Shown here: positions 1-8,317 of the stretch, in pieces
Numbering within the stretch: the stretch's first letter is position 1
Layout: each line of letters begins with the position of its first letter
DNA from: JAUXFK01 sp034189035
GTDB lineage: Bacteria > Desulfobacterota > UBA8473
Reading direction: 5' to 3'
Length of the DNA: 64,000 nucleotides
Assembly (NCBI GenBank): GCA_034189035.1
Contig: JAXHVA010000003.1
Span: 35,361-99,360, forward strand
Notes under the pieces: model-generated
Database searches by the model: none
What the model saw: only the letters and a program-made list of their open reading frames with translations
What the model was told of the DNA's origin: nothing
Translations under genes and position numbers: made by a program

Positions 1-59
1 ATTAACTGAAAAGAGCCTAAGGTTTTAAGAGCATTGAACCTTCATAAGGTGGTTGTTGA

Positions 60-175
60 GTGAATACATAAAAGTCGGTCATAGTTGATAATTTCTTAAA
101 GTGTTGCAATGAGCGGTAAGAATACGGGGAAAAGTCACAAGTTTTGCTTAGTTTAAATTTGATTGTATGTTTTTG
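60..175. repeat. Dispersed intergenic repeat, family 1, diverged copy
   Basis: This stretch resembles the intergenic segment near 56975-57060. Both carry an AATGAG / TAAGAA / GGGGAAA core followed by GAGTTTT- or AAGTTTT-like and TTAAATTTTGATTG-like blocks in the same order. The match is partial, perhaps two thirds by eye, so this is an old copy at best. The remainder of the first 459 bases holds a promoter and no gene that I can recognise. Confidence 0.3.
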
Positions 176-355
176 TAGCGATTTTACTCAGGCGAACTAA
201 TAACCATAATTCTATCGCGAGTCTGATCTGAAACTACAATAGAAATATTTTTAAATGTCAAGAAAAAAATTTTTTAAGATACAGTTTAAATACGTCGATG
301 AATATAAAAATATTAAGAGCTTAAGGGCTATTTAACCTAAAAAAGGCAATTTTAC

Positions 356-384
356 TTGACAGTAAAGAATCCCTTCCATATACT
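356..384 (+). promoter_or_regulatory. Sigma-70 type promoter of the acyl-CoA dehydrogenase
   Basis: A perfect TTGACA at 356-361 is followed after 17 bases by TATACT at 379-384. The start codon of the next gene lies about 70 bases beyond the expected transcription start. This is one of the best consensus promoters in the window. Confidence 0.6.
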
Positions 385-459
385 TTCATAAAATGAGCGA
401 CACGCAATACCTATAGCTATAATTTTTATATTACATTCGAGAAAGGGGTAAAAAGTAAT

Positions 460-1608
460 ATGGAAGCACGATTTTACAAAGAAGAGCATAGAATCTTTCG
501 AAGGGAGATGAAGGATTTTGTTGATAAGGAGATCCGGCCCAATGCAGAAAAATGGGAAGAGGAGAAGGGGATCCCCCGGGAATTATGGTATCGCATGGGT
601 GAGCTTGGATTTTTATGTCCATGGGTCGATGAGAAATATGGCGGATCTGGGGCAGGATTCGAATACTCGGTTATTATCCATGAAGAACTTGCCAAGGCTG
701 AGGTATCTGGTGCAGGCCTGCCGGCTGCCCATAGTGATGTTGTGGTTCCCTATATCCAACACCATGGCACAGAAGAACAAAAGCAAAAATACCTCCCCGG
801 TTGCGTCAGTGGTGAGATTATCACGTCTATTGCCATGTCTGAGCCTGAAGCCGGCTCTGACCTTGCCAGTATACGAACTACAGCAATAAGGGATGGAGAT
901 GACTATATCGTAAACGGCCAGAAGATCTTCATCACCAATGGTACAAATTGTGATCTCGCAGTGACTGCAGTAAAGACCGATCCAAAGGCGGATCCTCCTT
1001 ACAGTGGTATCAGCATTCTTCTCATCGAGGCTGGAACCCCTGGTTTTACCAAGGGACCTGCACTGGAGAAGGTTGGCGCTCATAGCCAGGATACAGGACA
1101 ATTATACTTTGATGATTGTAGAGTTCCAGTAAAGAATCTTTTGGGCAATGAGGGGGATGGATTTCAGTGTATGATGTCGAATTTGCAACAGGAACGTCTC
1201 ATTATCACCATAGGGATTCAAGCTGCCGCAGAATATATACTGGAAAAGACAATCGAATACTGTAAATCCCGTCAGGTATTTGGCCGGCCTGTAACCAAAT
1301 TCCAACACAATACCTTCAAACTCGTTGAACTAGCTACTGAGGTTGAGTTGGGAAGGACTTTTCTCGATTCCTTGACAGAAGAATTTCTTGAAGGAAAAGA
1401 CATTAACCTTAAGGTATCGATGGCGAAATGGTGGATCGGCGAGATGGTGAACCGTCTTGCATATCATTGTAGCCAGCTTCACGGCGGGTATGGATTTATG
1501 AAGGAATACTTTGTTGCAAGGTCTTTTGTAGATGTCCGTCCGGGTACGATTGCCGGGGGCACTACAGAAGTAATGAAGTTGATCGTAGGAAAGATGATGG
1601 GCCTGTAG
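460..1608 (+). CDS. Acyl-CoA dehydrogenase
   Basis: This 382-residue FAD-dependent acyl-CoA dehydrogenase would oxidise an acyl-CoA to the 2-enoyl-CoA and pass electrons to ETF. The N-terminal helical domain covers residues 1-120. The FAD-binding motif SEPEAGSD is at 127-134 and is followed by the NGQKIFITNG beta-domain segment. The C-terminal helical domain ends in GGTTEVMK. The glutamate that usually precedes the GT of that motif (the MCAD-type base) is a glycine here. Glu245, in the motif QQERL, sits where isovaleryl- and long-chain acyl-CoA dehydrogenases keep their base. The substrate is therefore more likely branched or unusual than medium-chain. AAAGGGG about 12 bases upstream supports the ATG. 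The gene is monocistronic, with its own promoter and a following hairpin. Confidence 0.9.
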   Translation: MEARFYKEEHRIFRREMKDFVDKEIRPNAEKWEEEKGIPRELWYRMGELGFLCPWVDEKYGGSGAGFEYSVIIHEELAKAEVSGAGLPAAHSDVVVPYIQHHGTEEQKQKYLPGCVSGEIITSIAMSEPEAGSDLASIRTTAIRDGDDYIVNGQKIFITNGTNCDLAVTAVKTDPKADPPYSGISILLIEAGTPGFTKGPALEKVGAHSQDTGQLYFDDCRVPVKNLLGNEGDGFQCMMSNLQQERLIITIGIQAAAEYILEKTIEYCKSRQVFGRPVTKFQHNTFKLVELATEVELGRTFLDSLTEEFLEGKDINLKVSMAKWWIGEMVNRLAYHCSQLHGGYGFMKEYFVARSFVDVRPGTIAGGTTEVMKLIVGKMMGL

Positions 1609-1631
1609 CAGACTAAAGCATTTTCTATTGG

Positions 1632-1681
1632 GTATCCATCCATAGAGAGATTGAGCAAAAGAGCCATTTATGGATGGATAC
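1632..1681 (+). terminator. Perfect 13-bp inverted repeat after the acyl-CoA dehydrogenase
   Basis: GTATCCATCCATA at 1632-1644 pairs perfectly with TATGGATGGATAC at 1669-1681 across a 24-base loop, starting 24 bases after the stop codon. There is no T-run behind it, so it is either a 3' processing or stability hairpin, a weak terminator, or an operator. Confidence 0.4.
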
Positions 1682-1735
1682 TACCTAGGTTCTATTGAAA
1701 TTTTACCCTCAAAATCGTCTGCGCAAAATTATTAC

Positions 1736-1764
1736 TTGACAACCATGCTTTTCTTTCCTATATT
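1736..1764 (+). promoter_or_regulatory. Strong promoter far upstream of the cytochrome/porin array
   Basis: TTGACA at 1736-1741, a 17-base spacer and TATATT at 1759-1764 form a near-consensus sigma-70 promoter. The next gene begins at 2325, so a transcript would carry a leader of roughly 550 bases. No other convincing promoter was seen before the array, so this may drive it, or it may drive a small RNA. Confidence 0.5.
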
Positions 1765-2035
1765 TGCTTCAATAAAAACAAGCCCTTATAATTATATTTT
1801 CATCAATACCTTTAAGAAATAATAACTTTCTTATGTAAAGGAAGTATCTTTGGGTACCTATCACGCTTCTTTGCTTTTCAGTATATACTCAACAAAAGAT
1901 AATTTTTTCAATAACTTAGACGTAATTGACGCATTTATTTTATAGATCGAGGATTTGCCAGAAACTCTCTTGCGGTTTTATATATGTAAGGCTGTTTCTG
2001 AGAGAAAAAACATTTTAGGTGCTGTTGCCCAAAAC

Positions 2036-2142
2036 AAAAATCCCTTTTCGGTTTGCCCGAAACGTTTTATTATCGTCTGAGGCTTGCTCTAAGTGATTTC
2101 TAAACTCGTCCTTTGAGGCTTAACCATTTGAATCACTCATCT
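2036..2142. repeat. Dispersed intergenic repeat, family 2, copy 1
   Basis: This segment aligns by eye over about 105 bases with 42402-42512. Shared blocks in order are TCCCTTTT, a CGTCTGAGGCT / CATCTAAGACT pair, TTTCTTAAACTCG / TTTCTAAACTCG, and a terminal ATCTT. Identity appears to be about 60-65%. Confidence 0.3.
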
Positions 2143-2228
2143 TATGCTTCGCCAAGACGTGTAAAAAAAACTTTTGATGCTCGCTAAAAGGATTTTTTTG
2201 TGCGACAGACAGTTGAGATACAAAAAAA

Positions 2229-2237
2229 GGGGGGGGG
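2229..2237. repeat. Poly-G tract (G9) upstream of the array
   Basis: Seven A's are followed by nine G's about 88 bases before the first cytochrome gene. Homopolymer G tracts of this length are prone to slipped-strand length change. This one would alter only leader length or structure. Confidence 0.6.
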
Positions 2238-2324
2238 TGATAAAAGGAAATTAAAGAGGGGTGTTGTAATCACGGATATATTCAATAAAAACAACAACAG
2301 GATTGTATTAAGCGGGAGGTATAA

Positions 2325-2645
2325 ATGCTAAAACTATTTGGTATATTTGCTGTTTTTTTGCTTCTTTTTCTTTTTAATTCCATACCTTCTTCCTATTCAG
2401 ACCAGGGTGAAGAACTCTTTAAGAGAAAGTGCGGTGCATGCCATGGAACTGCTGGTGAAGCGCCGGCTTTTTCGCCTGTCAAGTATGCTTCAAACCAGTG
2501 GAAGCGATTCTTTGATAGGGATAAGCATGCAAGGAAAAAGGATATAAGTAATGAGATATCAAATTCAGATATACTGATAATAAGGGGTTACCTCATGGCG
2601 CATGCTGCGGATTCGGATTTACCAATAGCTGCGGGCTTAAGATAG
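2325..2645 (+). CDS. Monoheme cytochrome c, copy 1 of the array
   Basis: This 106-residue protein has a hydrophobic N-terminal signal (residues 1 to about 24) and one heme-attachment motif CGACH (Cys36, Cys39, His40), so it should be exported and carry one covalent heme. After the heme site comes a segment shared by all copies: SPVKYAS, QWKRFF, a K/R-HA motif, and a tail YLM-H-ADSDLPIA. The usual class I Met-Pro distal ligand motif is absent. The YLM methionine or either conserved histidine could be the sixth ligand. The stop is 15 bases before the next start, which suggests co-translation with the barrel protein. GGGAGG supports the ATG. The family was not recognised beyond cytochrome c. Confidence 0.85.
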   Translation: MLKLFGIFAVFLLLFLFNSIPSSYSDQGEELFKRKCGACHGTAGEAPAFSPVKYASNQWKRFFDRDKHARKKDISNEISNSDILIIRGYLMAHAADSDLPIAAGLR

Positions 2646-2660
2646 AAAGGGAAAAGAGCG

Positions 2661-4023
2661 ATGTTAAAGAAGTCTTTTTTGTATTTCATAGGAGTACTTA
2701 CAGCCGGAGTCCTGATTCTTCCTTTGTTTGCAGAGGCGGCGAGTGATACGGATTTGAAGCTGATGGGTGAGGATATTTCGGAGCTGTCCGACAGGCTCGA
2801 TAAGGTAGAGACCAAATCGATTCTCGATCGGGTAANNNNNNNNNNNNNNNNNNNNNNNNNNNNNNNNNNNNNNNNNNNNNNNNNNNNNNNNNNNNNNNNN
2901 NNNNNNNNNNNNNNNNNNNNNNNNNNNNNNNNNNNTAACCAAAGATCTGATATTTTACGGCCGGCTTTCCTGCTTTAAGCTTTGGGGTGAGAGTAATTTC
3001 GACGGGATAGCAACAGACATCAATCGTCCGAGTATTCCGGACAGTGAAGGGAATCTCCATGTGGAGCGGGCCTATATCAATTATTTTATGCCAGATGCAA
3101 ATCTGTCCTTAACAGTTGGACGTCTTCCAACGACTGAGGGGCCTCCAAGTGGATTGAAGGAAAATAGAACGAGGAAAGCCACGTTTCCTCAGCTTCTCAT
3201 CGACGGGGAAACAGACGGGATATTCTTTAATCTCCATCTCTCTGAATTTACAGATTTGAAAGAGGCATTTGCGAGGATTGTCTATTCGAAGGTGGGTCAA
3301 AACTGGCTGGAGTATCAAGGCGTAGAGATGGATGAGGCCATTGTCCCTTCACTCATGTTTGAAACGCAGATTTCGGATATTGAAAATTCCCTTTTGTGGC
3401 TGAGTTATACAATGATTTTAGGCGTGCCTCCTTTTGCTGCGGATCTGACTTCTGTGATGACAGGTCTGCCTTTTGATCAAAACGTTGTAAGCTTTCCTGA
3501 GGAAGCCGGACAGGTCGGTCTCTATTCGTTACACGTCGAGTTCAATGACATCAATAAGGACGGTCTCGATTGGTTTCTGAGCTTTATCTATGGTGACATA
3601 GATCCGAATTCTGAAGGCACACTCTATGACAGTGGTTATGAAATAGGCCTATTTGGGGACAATTTGTCCGGCAGCCTCGGAGAATCCAGGTCCTTTTCTG
3701 CTTTTTATACAGGTCTGAGGTACGAACTCCAGATCGAGGATCTGAAGAATCCGAAGGTGGGCATTGAGTACAACCATGGTTCAAAATACTGGATCGCATT
3801 CAACTCTGTAGGCTCTGGAAATTTGATACCAAAGACGGGTGTTCGTGGGGATGCTTATGAGCTGTACTATATCCAGCCCATAGATGAGAGGCACATGTTC
3901 TTGCGTATAGGTTTTGTTTATATGGACTATGAATATGAGAATCCATTGACTCTGTACGGCTCCATGTCAGAGAGTGACATGACCGTGCTCAACGGCTATA
4001 TGCTTATGGATGTGTTGTTTTAG
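2661..4023 (+). CDS. DUF3373-like outer-membrane porin P1 (subtype B), interrupted by an assembly gap
   Basis: The N-terminal part encodes a signal peptide ending AEA and the array signature (LMGEDISELSDRLDKVE, then SILDRV). It then runs into 100 N's at 2836-2935. Sequence resumes in a different frame at KDLIFYGRLSCFKLWGESNF and continues to a C-terminal phenylalanine (DVLF), as in outer-membrane barrels. Aligning with P2 and P4 shows that 132-150 bases are really missing and that the missing length must be a multiple of three, so the frame break comes from the 100-N placeholder. Shared family motifs are RLRLNL (lost in the gap here), SIPDSEGNLHVERAY, GRLPTTEGPP and DGLDWFLSF. This copy groups with P4 and P6 through LLIDGETDG and the CFKLWGESNFDG segment. 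Confidence 0.75.
2836..2935. other. Assembly gap of exactly 100 N
   Basis: The run of exactly 100 unknown bases has the look of a fixed-length placeholder. It falls in the part of the barrel gene that is most alike among the seven paralogs, where short-read assemblies break. The true length inferred from the paralogs is 132 bases (P4-like) or 150 bases (P2-like). Confidence 0.95.
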
Positions 4024-4093
4024 CGTATGTCATTTCGAAAATGAGAGGATAATAATAGCGTAAGAGATCAACTTTGAATATGAATAGGCTAAC

Positions 4094-4110
4094 GCCCTGT
4101 TTGGCAGGGC
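4094..4110 (+). other. GC-rich stem-loop between porins P1 and P2
   Basis: GCCCTG pairs with CAGGGC across a 5-base loop. It lies in the 122-base spacer where the other units have a cytochrome gene. No T-run follows, so it may be an mRNA stability or processing element rather than a terminator. Confidence 0.35.
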
Positions 4111-4145
4111 ATGATCCTGGCTAAAGAAAAAAAGGGGGAGATAGG

Positions 4146-5561
4146 ATGTTAAAAAGGTGCCTTAGGTGTTTTTTGGTTGCATGTACAGTTTGTATTTTTA
4201 TTATTCCTTTTTCTGCAATAGCAGCCAGTGATGAGAATCTAGGGCTGATGCGGGAAGATATTGATGAAATATCGAATCGGCTCGATAAGGTGGAGACCAA
4301 ATCGATCCTTGATAGGGTTATAATCGGTGGCGAATTTCGCACAAGGCTCGATTACTTACGGTACGAAGATACAACTGACAGCTTAGACTCTACAACCCCG
4401 GCGCCGGAGCATGATGCGAATACCGAGGATCTCTGGTCAAACCGCCTGCGGCTCAATCTGAAGGCCAATATTACTGATGATCTGATATTTCAAGGACGTT
4501 TGAGTGTTTTCAAGTTATGGGGAGAGAGTAATTACTATAAGCCTTCTTTTGATCTCACCTATCCCAGCAGACCGGACAGTGAGGGGAAGGTACATTTAGA
4601 GCGGGCCTACATCGAATATTTCATTCCTGATTCGCACCTTGCCTTATCAGTTGGAAGGTTGCCTACAAACGAAGGGCCTCCCAATGAATTCAGGGACAAC
4701 ACTACAAGGAAGGCGAACTATCCTAGACTCTTTATAGATGGAGAATCAGACGGTATTGTCGCCAATATTTCACTCGATGAGTGGACGGATTTGAAAAACT
4801 CTGCATTGAGACTCCATTATATGAAGTTTATACAAAATGCGCTACAGGATAAAGGAGTAGACGCTGATGATTCCAGGGTAGGGATCGTATCATTTGAGTC
4901 GGAAGTTCCAAATATTAAAAACTCTTTTATGTGGATTGGTTTTTTGAAGATATTCGATCTGCCAACAGTTGAAAGCTTTGGCAGTGATTCAACGATCAGT
5001 TCACTGAGTGGCTTACTTCCGATCACAAGCACCCCAAAAGATGGTGGCCATGGAGAGCTTTACTCTATCCATTTACAATTCGATGATATCAATGAAAGCG
5101 GCCTTGATTGCTTTGCATCTTTCGCACTGATCTCAATTCACCCGCGTTCACGTGGTACGGTCTTTGGGGGGGGTATTTACGAGGCAGGGATATTCGGTGA
5201 TAACATCAATGGGAACCTGGGAGACGATCAAGACGGTACCTGTACATATCTGGGGCTGCGATACACGATTTCCAGTGACGCATTCAATGATCCTAAGGTC
5301 GGGTTTGAATACAGCCACGGTTCTAAATACTGGATGGGATTGCTTTCGAACGGGAGCGGAGACCTCATCAATAAACTCAATATAGGTGGGGATGCCTATG
5401 AGATCTATTACATCCAGCCGATCATTGAGAAACACATGTTCTGCCGGCTCGGTGGTGTTTATATGGATTATGATTATGATATTTCAGTACCCGTTGGTTC
5501 CATACCGGACAGTGACATGACTATATTCAACGGCTATTTGCTTATGGATGTGAGGTTTTAA
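4146..5561 (+). CDS. DUF3373-like outer-membrane porin P2 (subtype A)
   Basis: This 471-residue protein has a signal peptide (to about residue 26, ending AIAA). A short predicted coiled coil containing LDKVETKSILDRV follows, then a beta-rich domain ending MDVRF. It is the only array member with no cytochrome gene directly in front of it. Subtype A marks shared with P5 are RLFIDGESDGI, LQDKGVD, a cysteine in GLDCFASFALIS, a second cysteine in MFCR, and DAYEIYYIQPIIEK. A G8 tract at 5166-5173 encodes the GGG of VFGGGIYEAG, where P5 has only GG, so slippage here would toggle the frame. GGGGGAG upstream supports the ATG. The barrel assignment rests on the signal peptide, the beta-rich pattern and the C-terminal Phe. 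Confidence 0.82.
   Translation: MLKRCLRCFLVACTVCIFIIPFSAIAASDENLGLMREDIDEISNRLDKVETKSILDRVIIGGEFRTRLDYLRYEDTTDSLDSTTPAPEHDANTEDLWSNRLRLNLKANITDDLIFQGRLSVFKLWGESNYYKPSFDLTYPSRPDSEGKVHLERAYIEYFIPDSHLALSVGRLPTNEGPPNEFRDNTTRKANYPRLFIDGESDGIVANISLDEWTDLKNSALRLHYMKFIQNALQDKGVDADDSRVGIVSFESEVPNIKNSFMWIGFLKIFDLPTVESFGSDSTISSLSGLLPITSTPKDGGHGELYSIHLQFDDINESGLDCFASFALISIHPRSRGTVFGGGIYEAGIFGDNINGNLGDDQDGTCTYLGLRYTISSDAFNDPKVGFEYSHGSKYWMGLLSNGSGDLINKLNIGGDAYEIYYIQPIIEKHMFCRLGGVYMDYDYDISVPVGSIPDSDMTIFNGYLLMDVRF
5166..5173. repeat. Poly-G tract (G8) inside the P2 coding sequence
   Basis: Eight G's encode glycines near residue 341 of P2, and the frame is open as assembled. Gain or loss of one G would truncate the barrel before its C-terminal strands, which makes this a possible phase-variation site. 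The equivalent stretch of P5 reads GGAGG and lacks the homopolymer. Confidence 0.6.
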
Positions 5562-5689
5562 AAGGCGAAAAATATTTTATGCCCCGCAAAGCGAAGAACC
5601 GTTTACGTAAAATTCAATATAATTGTATTACAAAATATTTTCAACAGATTGTAAAAACCATTGCTGTTGTAAAATGAAAGGGAAGAGAA

Positions 5690-6007
5690 ATGCGAAAGGT
5701 CTTGTGTATATTAATAATTTTTGTGCTACTGAGTCTTTTCAATTATCTGCCTTTTTCCTATTCAGCATCTGGGGAGAGTGTCTATAAAACAAAGTGCGGT
5801 GCCTGCCATGGAAGAGGGCTGGCACCTGATTTCTCACCAGCCAAGTATGCCTCATTACAGTGGAAGAGGTTTTTTGAAAAGAACAAGCATGCAAGGAAGA
5901 GGGATTTAAGCAATGATATATCACCTGCGGATATGTCAGCAGCAAAGGTTTATTTGATGAGTCATGCTGCGGATTCGGATTTGCCAATAGCGACAGGTAT
6001 AAGATAG
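5690..6007 (+). CDS. Monoheme cytochrome c, copy 2
   Basis: This 105-residue exported cytochrome carries a CGACH heme motif (Cys36, Cys39, His40) after a signal peptide ending about residue 26. The loop after the heme is two residues shorter than in the other copies (GRGLAPDFSP). The tail VYLMSHAADSDLPIATG is intact. It is followed 19 bases later by a second cytochrome rather than a barrel gene, the only tandem cytochrome pair in the array. AAAGGGAAGAG precedes the ATG. The 128-base spacer before it has no obvious promoter. Confidence 0.85.
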   Translation: MRKVLCILIIFVLLSLFNYLPFSYSASGESVYKTKCGACHGRGLAPDFSPAKYASLQWKRFFEKNKHARKRDLSNDISPADMSAAKVYLMSHAADSDLPIATGIR

Positions 6008-6026
6008 AAAGAGGGGAGGATAAGAG

Positions 6027-6362
6027 ATGCAAATGGTTGTTCGTATATTTGCAATCCTTCTGCTTGTACTTCTTTTTAATTACACCACTACCACATACTC
6101 TTATTGTGCCGATGGTGCAAAACTCTTTCGTTCAAAATGTGGCGAATGTCATCACGAGAATGGAGAAGCACCTGCCATCTCACCTGTTGATTACGCATCA
6201 ACCCAGTGGAAGCGCTTCTTTGATAGGGAAAAACATACAAAGAAGAAGTATATAGGCAATAAGGTATCCCCCTCAGAAATGAGGGCAGTGAAGGTCTATC
6301 TGATGGATCATGCTGCGGATTCGGACCATCCTATAGCCGCAGGGTCCACAGGACGCAGGTAA
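6027..6362 (+). CDS. Monoheme cytochrome c, copy 3 (divergent)
   Basis: This is the longest (111 residues) and most divergent of the cytochromes. The heme motif is CGECH (Cys38, Cys41, His42) followed by another His. The common KHARK motif reads KHTKK, and the C-terminus is SDHPIAAGSTGRR instead of SDLPIAAG. The QWKRFF and YLM-H-ADSD blocks are unchanged. A signal peptide runs to about residue 28 (SYCA) and includes a cysteine. GGGGAGG lies upstream of the ATG. It is 17 bases from P3, so it is probably that porin's dedicated partner, with copy 2 serving P2 or being extra. Confidence 0.85.
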   Translation: MQMVVRIFAILLLVLLFNYTTTTYSYCADGAKLFRSKCGECHHENGEAPAISPVDYASTQWKRFFDREKHTKKKYIGNKVSPSEMRAVKVYLMDHAADSDHPIAAGSTGRR

Positions 6363-6379
6363 ATGAAAGGAGAAATACA

Positions 6380-7768
6380 TTGATAAGAATACTTATTAAG
6401 CTTTTTGCAGTTTTTGTATTTGGGGTTTTTGTATTATCAGTATCTGCACAAGGTATTCATGGTCAGGGTATTGAGATATTACAGGAAGACATTTCAGAGA
6501 TGTCCGATAGACTTGATAAGGTGGAGACCAAATCGATACTCGATCGGGTCATCGTTGGAGGTGAATTTCGAACGAGGGTGGATTACTTCAGATATGAAGA
6601 CACTACGGCCAGTTTAGACCCGACGACTATAGGGGCAGAGCATGATTCCAATACAAAGGATATCTGGACGAACCGCCTACGGTTCAATTTAGAGGCCGAT
6701 ATTACCGATAACCTGGCCTTCTATGCTTGGCTGACCTATTTCAAATTATGGGGAGAGGCTGCTTTCGATAGGACTCCACTCGATATAAATTATACCAGTA
6801 TCCCTGACAGCGAAGGTGGAATCCATATAGAGAGGGCCTACTTTGAATACGTTTTGCCCGATTTAAACCTTTGTCTCACTGCTGGAAGGCTTCCCACTAC
6901 TGAGGGCCCTCCAGGTGAGTTAAGAGAAAACAGGGCAAGGAAGGCCACATGGGGGAAAATGCAGGGCGATTTAGAGCTCGATGGAATTATAGTCAATCTC
7001 TTCCTTGATGAGTGGATTGATCTCAATCAATTAGCGATTCGTTTTATCTACTCAAAAGTCTCTCAAAATTGGCTTGAATACAGAGGATTTGACATGAAAG
7101 ATACGAGAGTCCCTGCCCTTGTCATTGAGTCTGAGATCCCGAGAATAGAAAATTCTGTATTACAGATCGGCTATACAATGGTTGTAGATTTTCCCCTTAT
7201 AATTTACGACATCCCTGGTATGGAAGTTGCAAACTTGCCCAATGAAGAGGGAAAGCTTGACTTCCTTTTTTTTCATATCCAAATGAATGATATCAACAAG
7301 GACGGTTTAGATTGGTTTTTTAGCTATGGGCATTTTAATACAAATCCTCCTTCTGAAGGAATAGTCTTTACGAATGGTTATGAAATTGGCATGTTCGGAG
7401 ATAACTTGAGTGGCAACCTGGGGCAAGACCGAAGCGGTTATGCCATCTATTCGGGTGTGAGATACAAGTTGCCAATTGAGAGTTGGAAATATCCCAAAGT
7501 CGGGTTTGAATATACTCATGCCTCCAAGTACTGGTTGGGAGGATTTACCAGCTCAGGCAGTGGCGAGCTCATAAACAAGCTCCATGTTATCGGTGATACA
7601 TATGAGTTGTATTATATACAGCCTCTAGATAAAAAGCACACTTTTTTGCGCATTGGCGGTATTTTTATGGAGTCCGACTATGAGAACCCGTTTGTGATAT
7701 TCGGGACAATGTCCAAGAGTGAAATGACAGTACTCAATGGTTATCTGCTTATGGATGTCTTGTTCTAG
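6380..7768 (+). CDS. DUF3373-like outer-membrane porin P3 (subtype C)
   Basis: This 462-residue protein starts at a TTG with AAAGGAG 8 bases upstream. No closer ATG keeps the signal peptide (hydrophobic to about residue 25, SVSAQG). Subtype C marks shared with P7 are a tryptophan and inserted GD before the usual acidic block (ATWGKMQGDLELDG), LPNEEG after PGMEVA, and GLDWFFSYG. The N-terminal third is closer to subtype A (P2), with the long DPTTIGAEHDSNT linker, so the gene appears mosaic. It ends in MDVLF. The next cytochrome follows after 44 bases. Confidence 0.82.
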   Translation: MIRILIKLFAVFVFGVFVLSVSAQGIHGQGIEILQEDISEMSDRLDKVETKSILDRVIVGGEFRTRVDYFRYEDTTASLDPTTIGAEHDSNTKDIWTNRLRFNLEADITDNLAFYAWLTYFKLWGEAAFDRTPLDINYTSIPDSEGGIHIERAYFEYVLPDLNLCLTAGRLPTTEGPPGELRENRARKATWGKMQGDLELDGIIVNLFLDEWIDLNQLAIRFIYSKVSQNWLEYRGFDMKDTRVPALVIESEIPRIENSVLQIGYTMVVDFPLIIYDIPGMEVANLPNEEGKLDFLFFHIQMNDINKDGLDWFFSYGHFNTNPPSEGIVFTNGYEIGMFGDNLSGNLGQDRSGYAIYSGVRYKLPIESWKYPKVGFEYTHASKYWLGGFTSSGSGELINKLHVIGDTYELYYIQPLDKKHTFLRIGGIFMESDYENPFVIFGTMSKSEMTVLNGYLLMDVLF

Positions 7769-7812
7769 GCGTAAAGACTTTCGAATTCATAATGAATTTA
7801 GGAGGATAATGG

Positions 7813-8133
7813 ATGAAGAAGATAGTATGTATTATTTTAATATACCTCACTTTTTGCTTTTTGACTCCTCTTCCTTTTGCTAATGCTCAAAAGGGTGAAG
7901 AGGTCTTTTTGACAAAGTGCGGTACCTGTCATGGAAAAGGTGGAAAAGCGCCGAATTTATCACCTGTTAAATTCGCTTCAACTCAGTGGAAACGGTTCTT
8001 TGAAAAGAACAAGCATGCCAGAAGGACAGATATAAGCGATGTAGTATCCGTTCCAGAAATTATAGCAGTCAAGGTCTATCTGATGGAACATGCTGCGGAT
8101 TCCGATTTGCCAATAGCCACGGGCACAAGGTGA
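7813..8133 (+). CDS. Monoheme cytochrome c, copy 4
   Basis: This 106-residue cytochrome has a signal peptide ending ANA at about residue 25 and heme motif CGTCH (Cys36, Cys39, His40). The conserved QWKRFFEKNKHARRTDIS and VYLMEHAADSDLPIATG blocks are present. AGGAGG upstream supports the ATG at 7813; an ATG four bases earlier is out of frame. Directly behind it lies the 3' half of another cytochrome gene (8142-8294), so a whole cytochrome-barrel junction has probably been deleted or recombined here. Confidence 0.85.
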   Translation: MKKIVCIILIYLTFCFLTPLPFANAQKGEEVFLTKCGTCHGKGGKAPNLSPVKFASTQWKRFFEKNKHARRTDISDVVSVPEIIAVKVYLMEHAADSDLPIATGTR

Positions 8134-8141
8134 CAAGAAAG

Positions 8142-8294
8142 TCTGCCAAAGCCCAATAAAAGCGGTGGGTATGCTAGAATGGCAGATATAAGCGATAATG
8201 TATCCCTTCATGTATAGAGACAGTGAAGGTCTATCTGATGGAACATGCTGAGGATTCGGATTTGCCGATCGCTGCAGGTTTATCTTCCGATTAA
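8142..8294 (+). pseudogene. Remnant of a cytochrome c gene (3' half only)
   Basis: This stretch follows the end of the copy 5 and copy 6 cytochrome genes closely. It has recognisable sequence for the AQW block, ARR-DISD and YLMEHAEDSDLPIAAGLSSD, followed by TTAATCGAGAAG just as after copy 5. It lacks the heme-binding 5' half and contains frame disruptions and a TGA in the former HA-A-DSD. It is therefore a dead fragment left between copy 4 and porin P4. Confidence 0.8.
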
Positions 8295-8317
8295 TCGAGA
8301 AGAGAGAGGAGGGTGAA

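Larger units (their letters stand above)
1765..2324 (+). other. Long non-coding leader before the array
   Basis: No reading frame here looks like a gene. The stretch contains a short hairpin TTTCGG / CCGAAA near 2046-2063, a copy of a dispersed repeat (2036-2142), several A and T runs, and a G9 tract. GGGAGG about 7 bases before the ATG at 2325 is the ribosome-binding site of the first cytochrome. Confidence 0.4.

Noticed and set aside
4024..4145. Cytochrome remnant between porins P1 and P2
   Set aside because: The spacer shows none of the conserved cytochrome blocks. It holds only a short hairpin.
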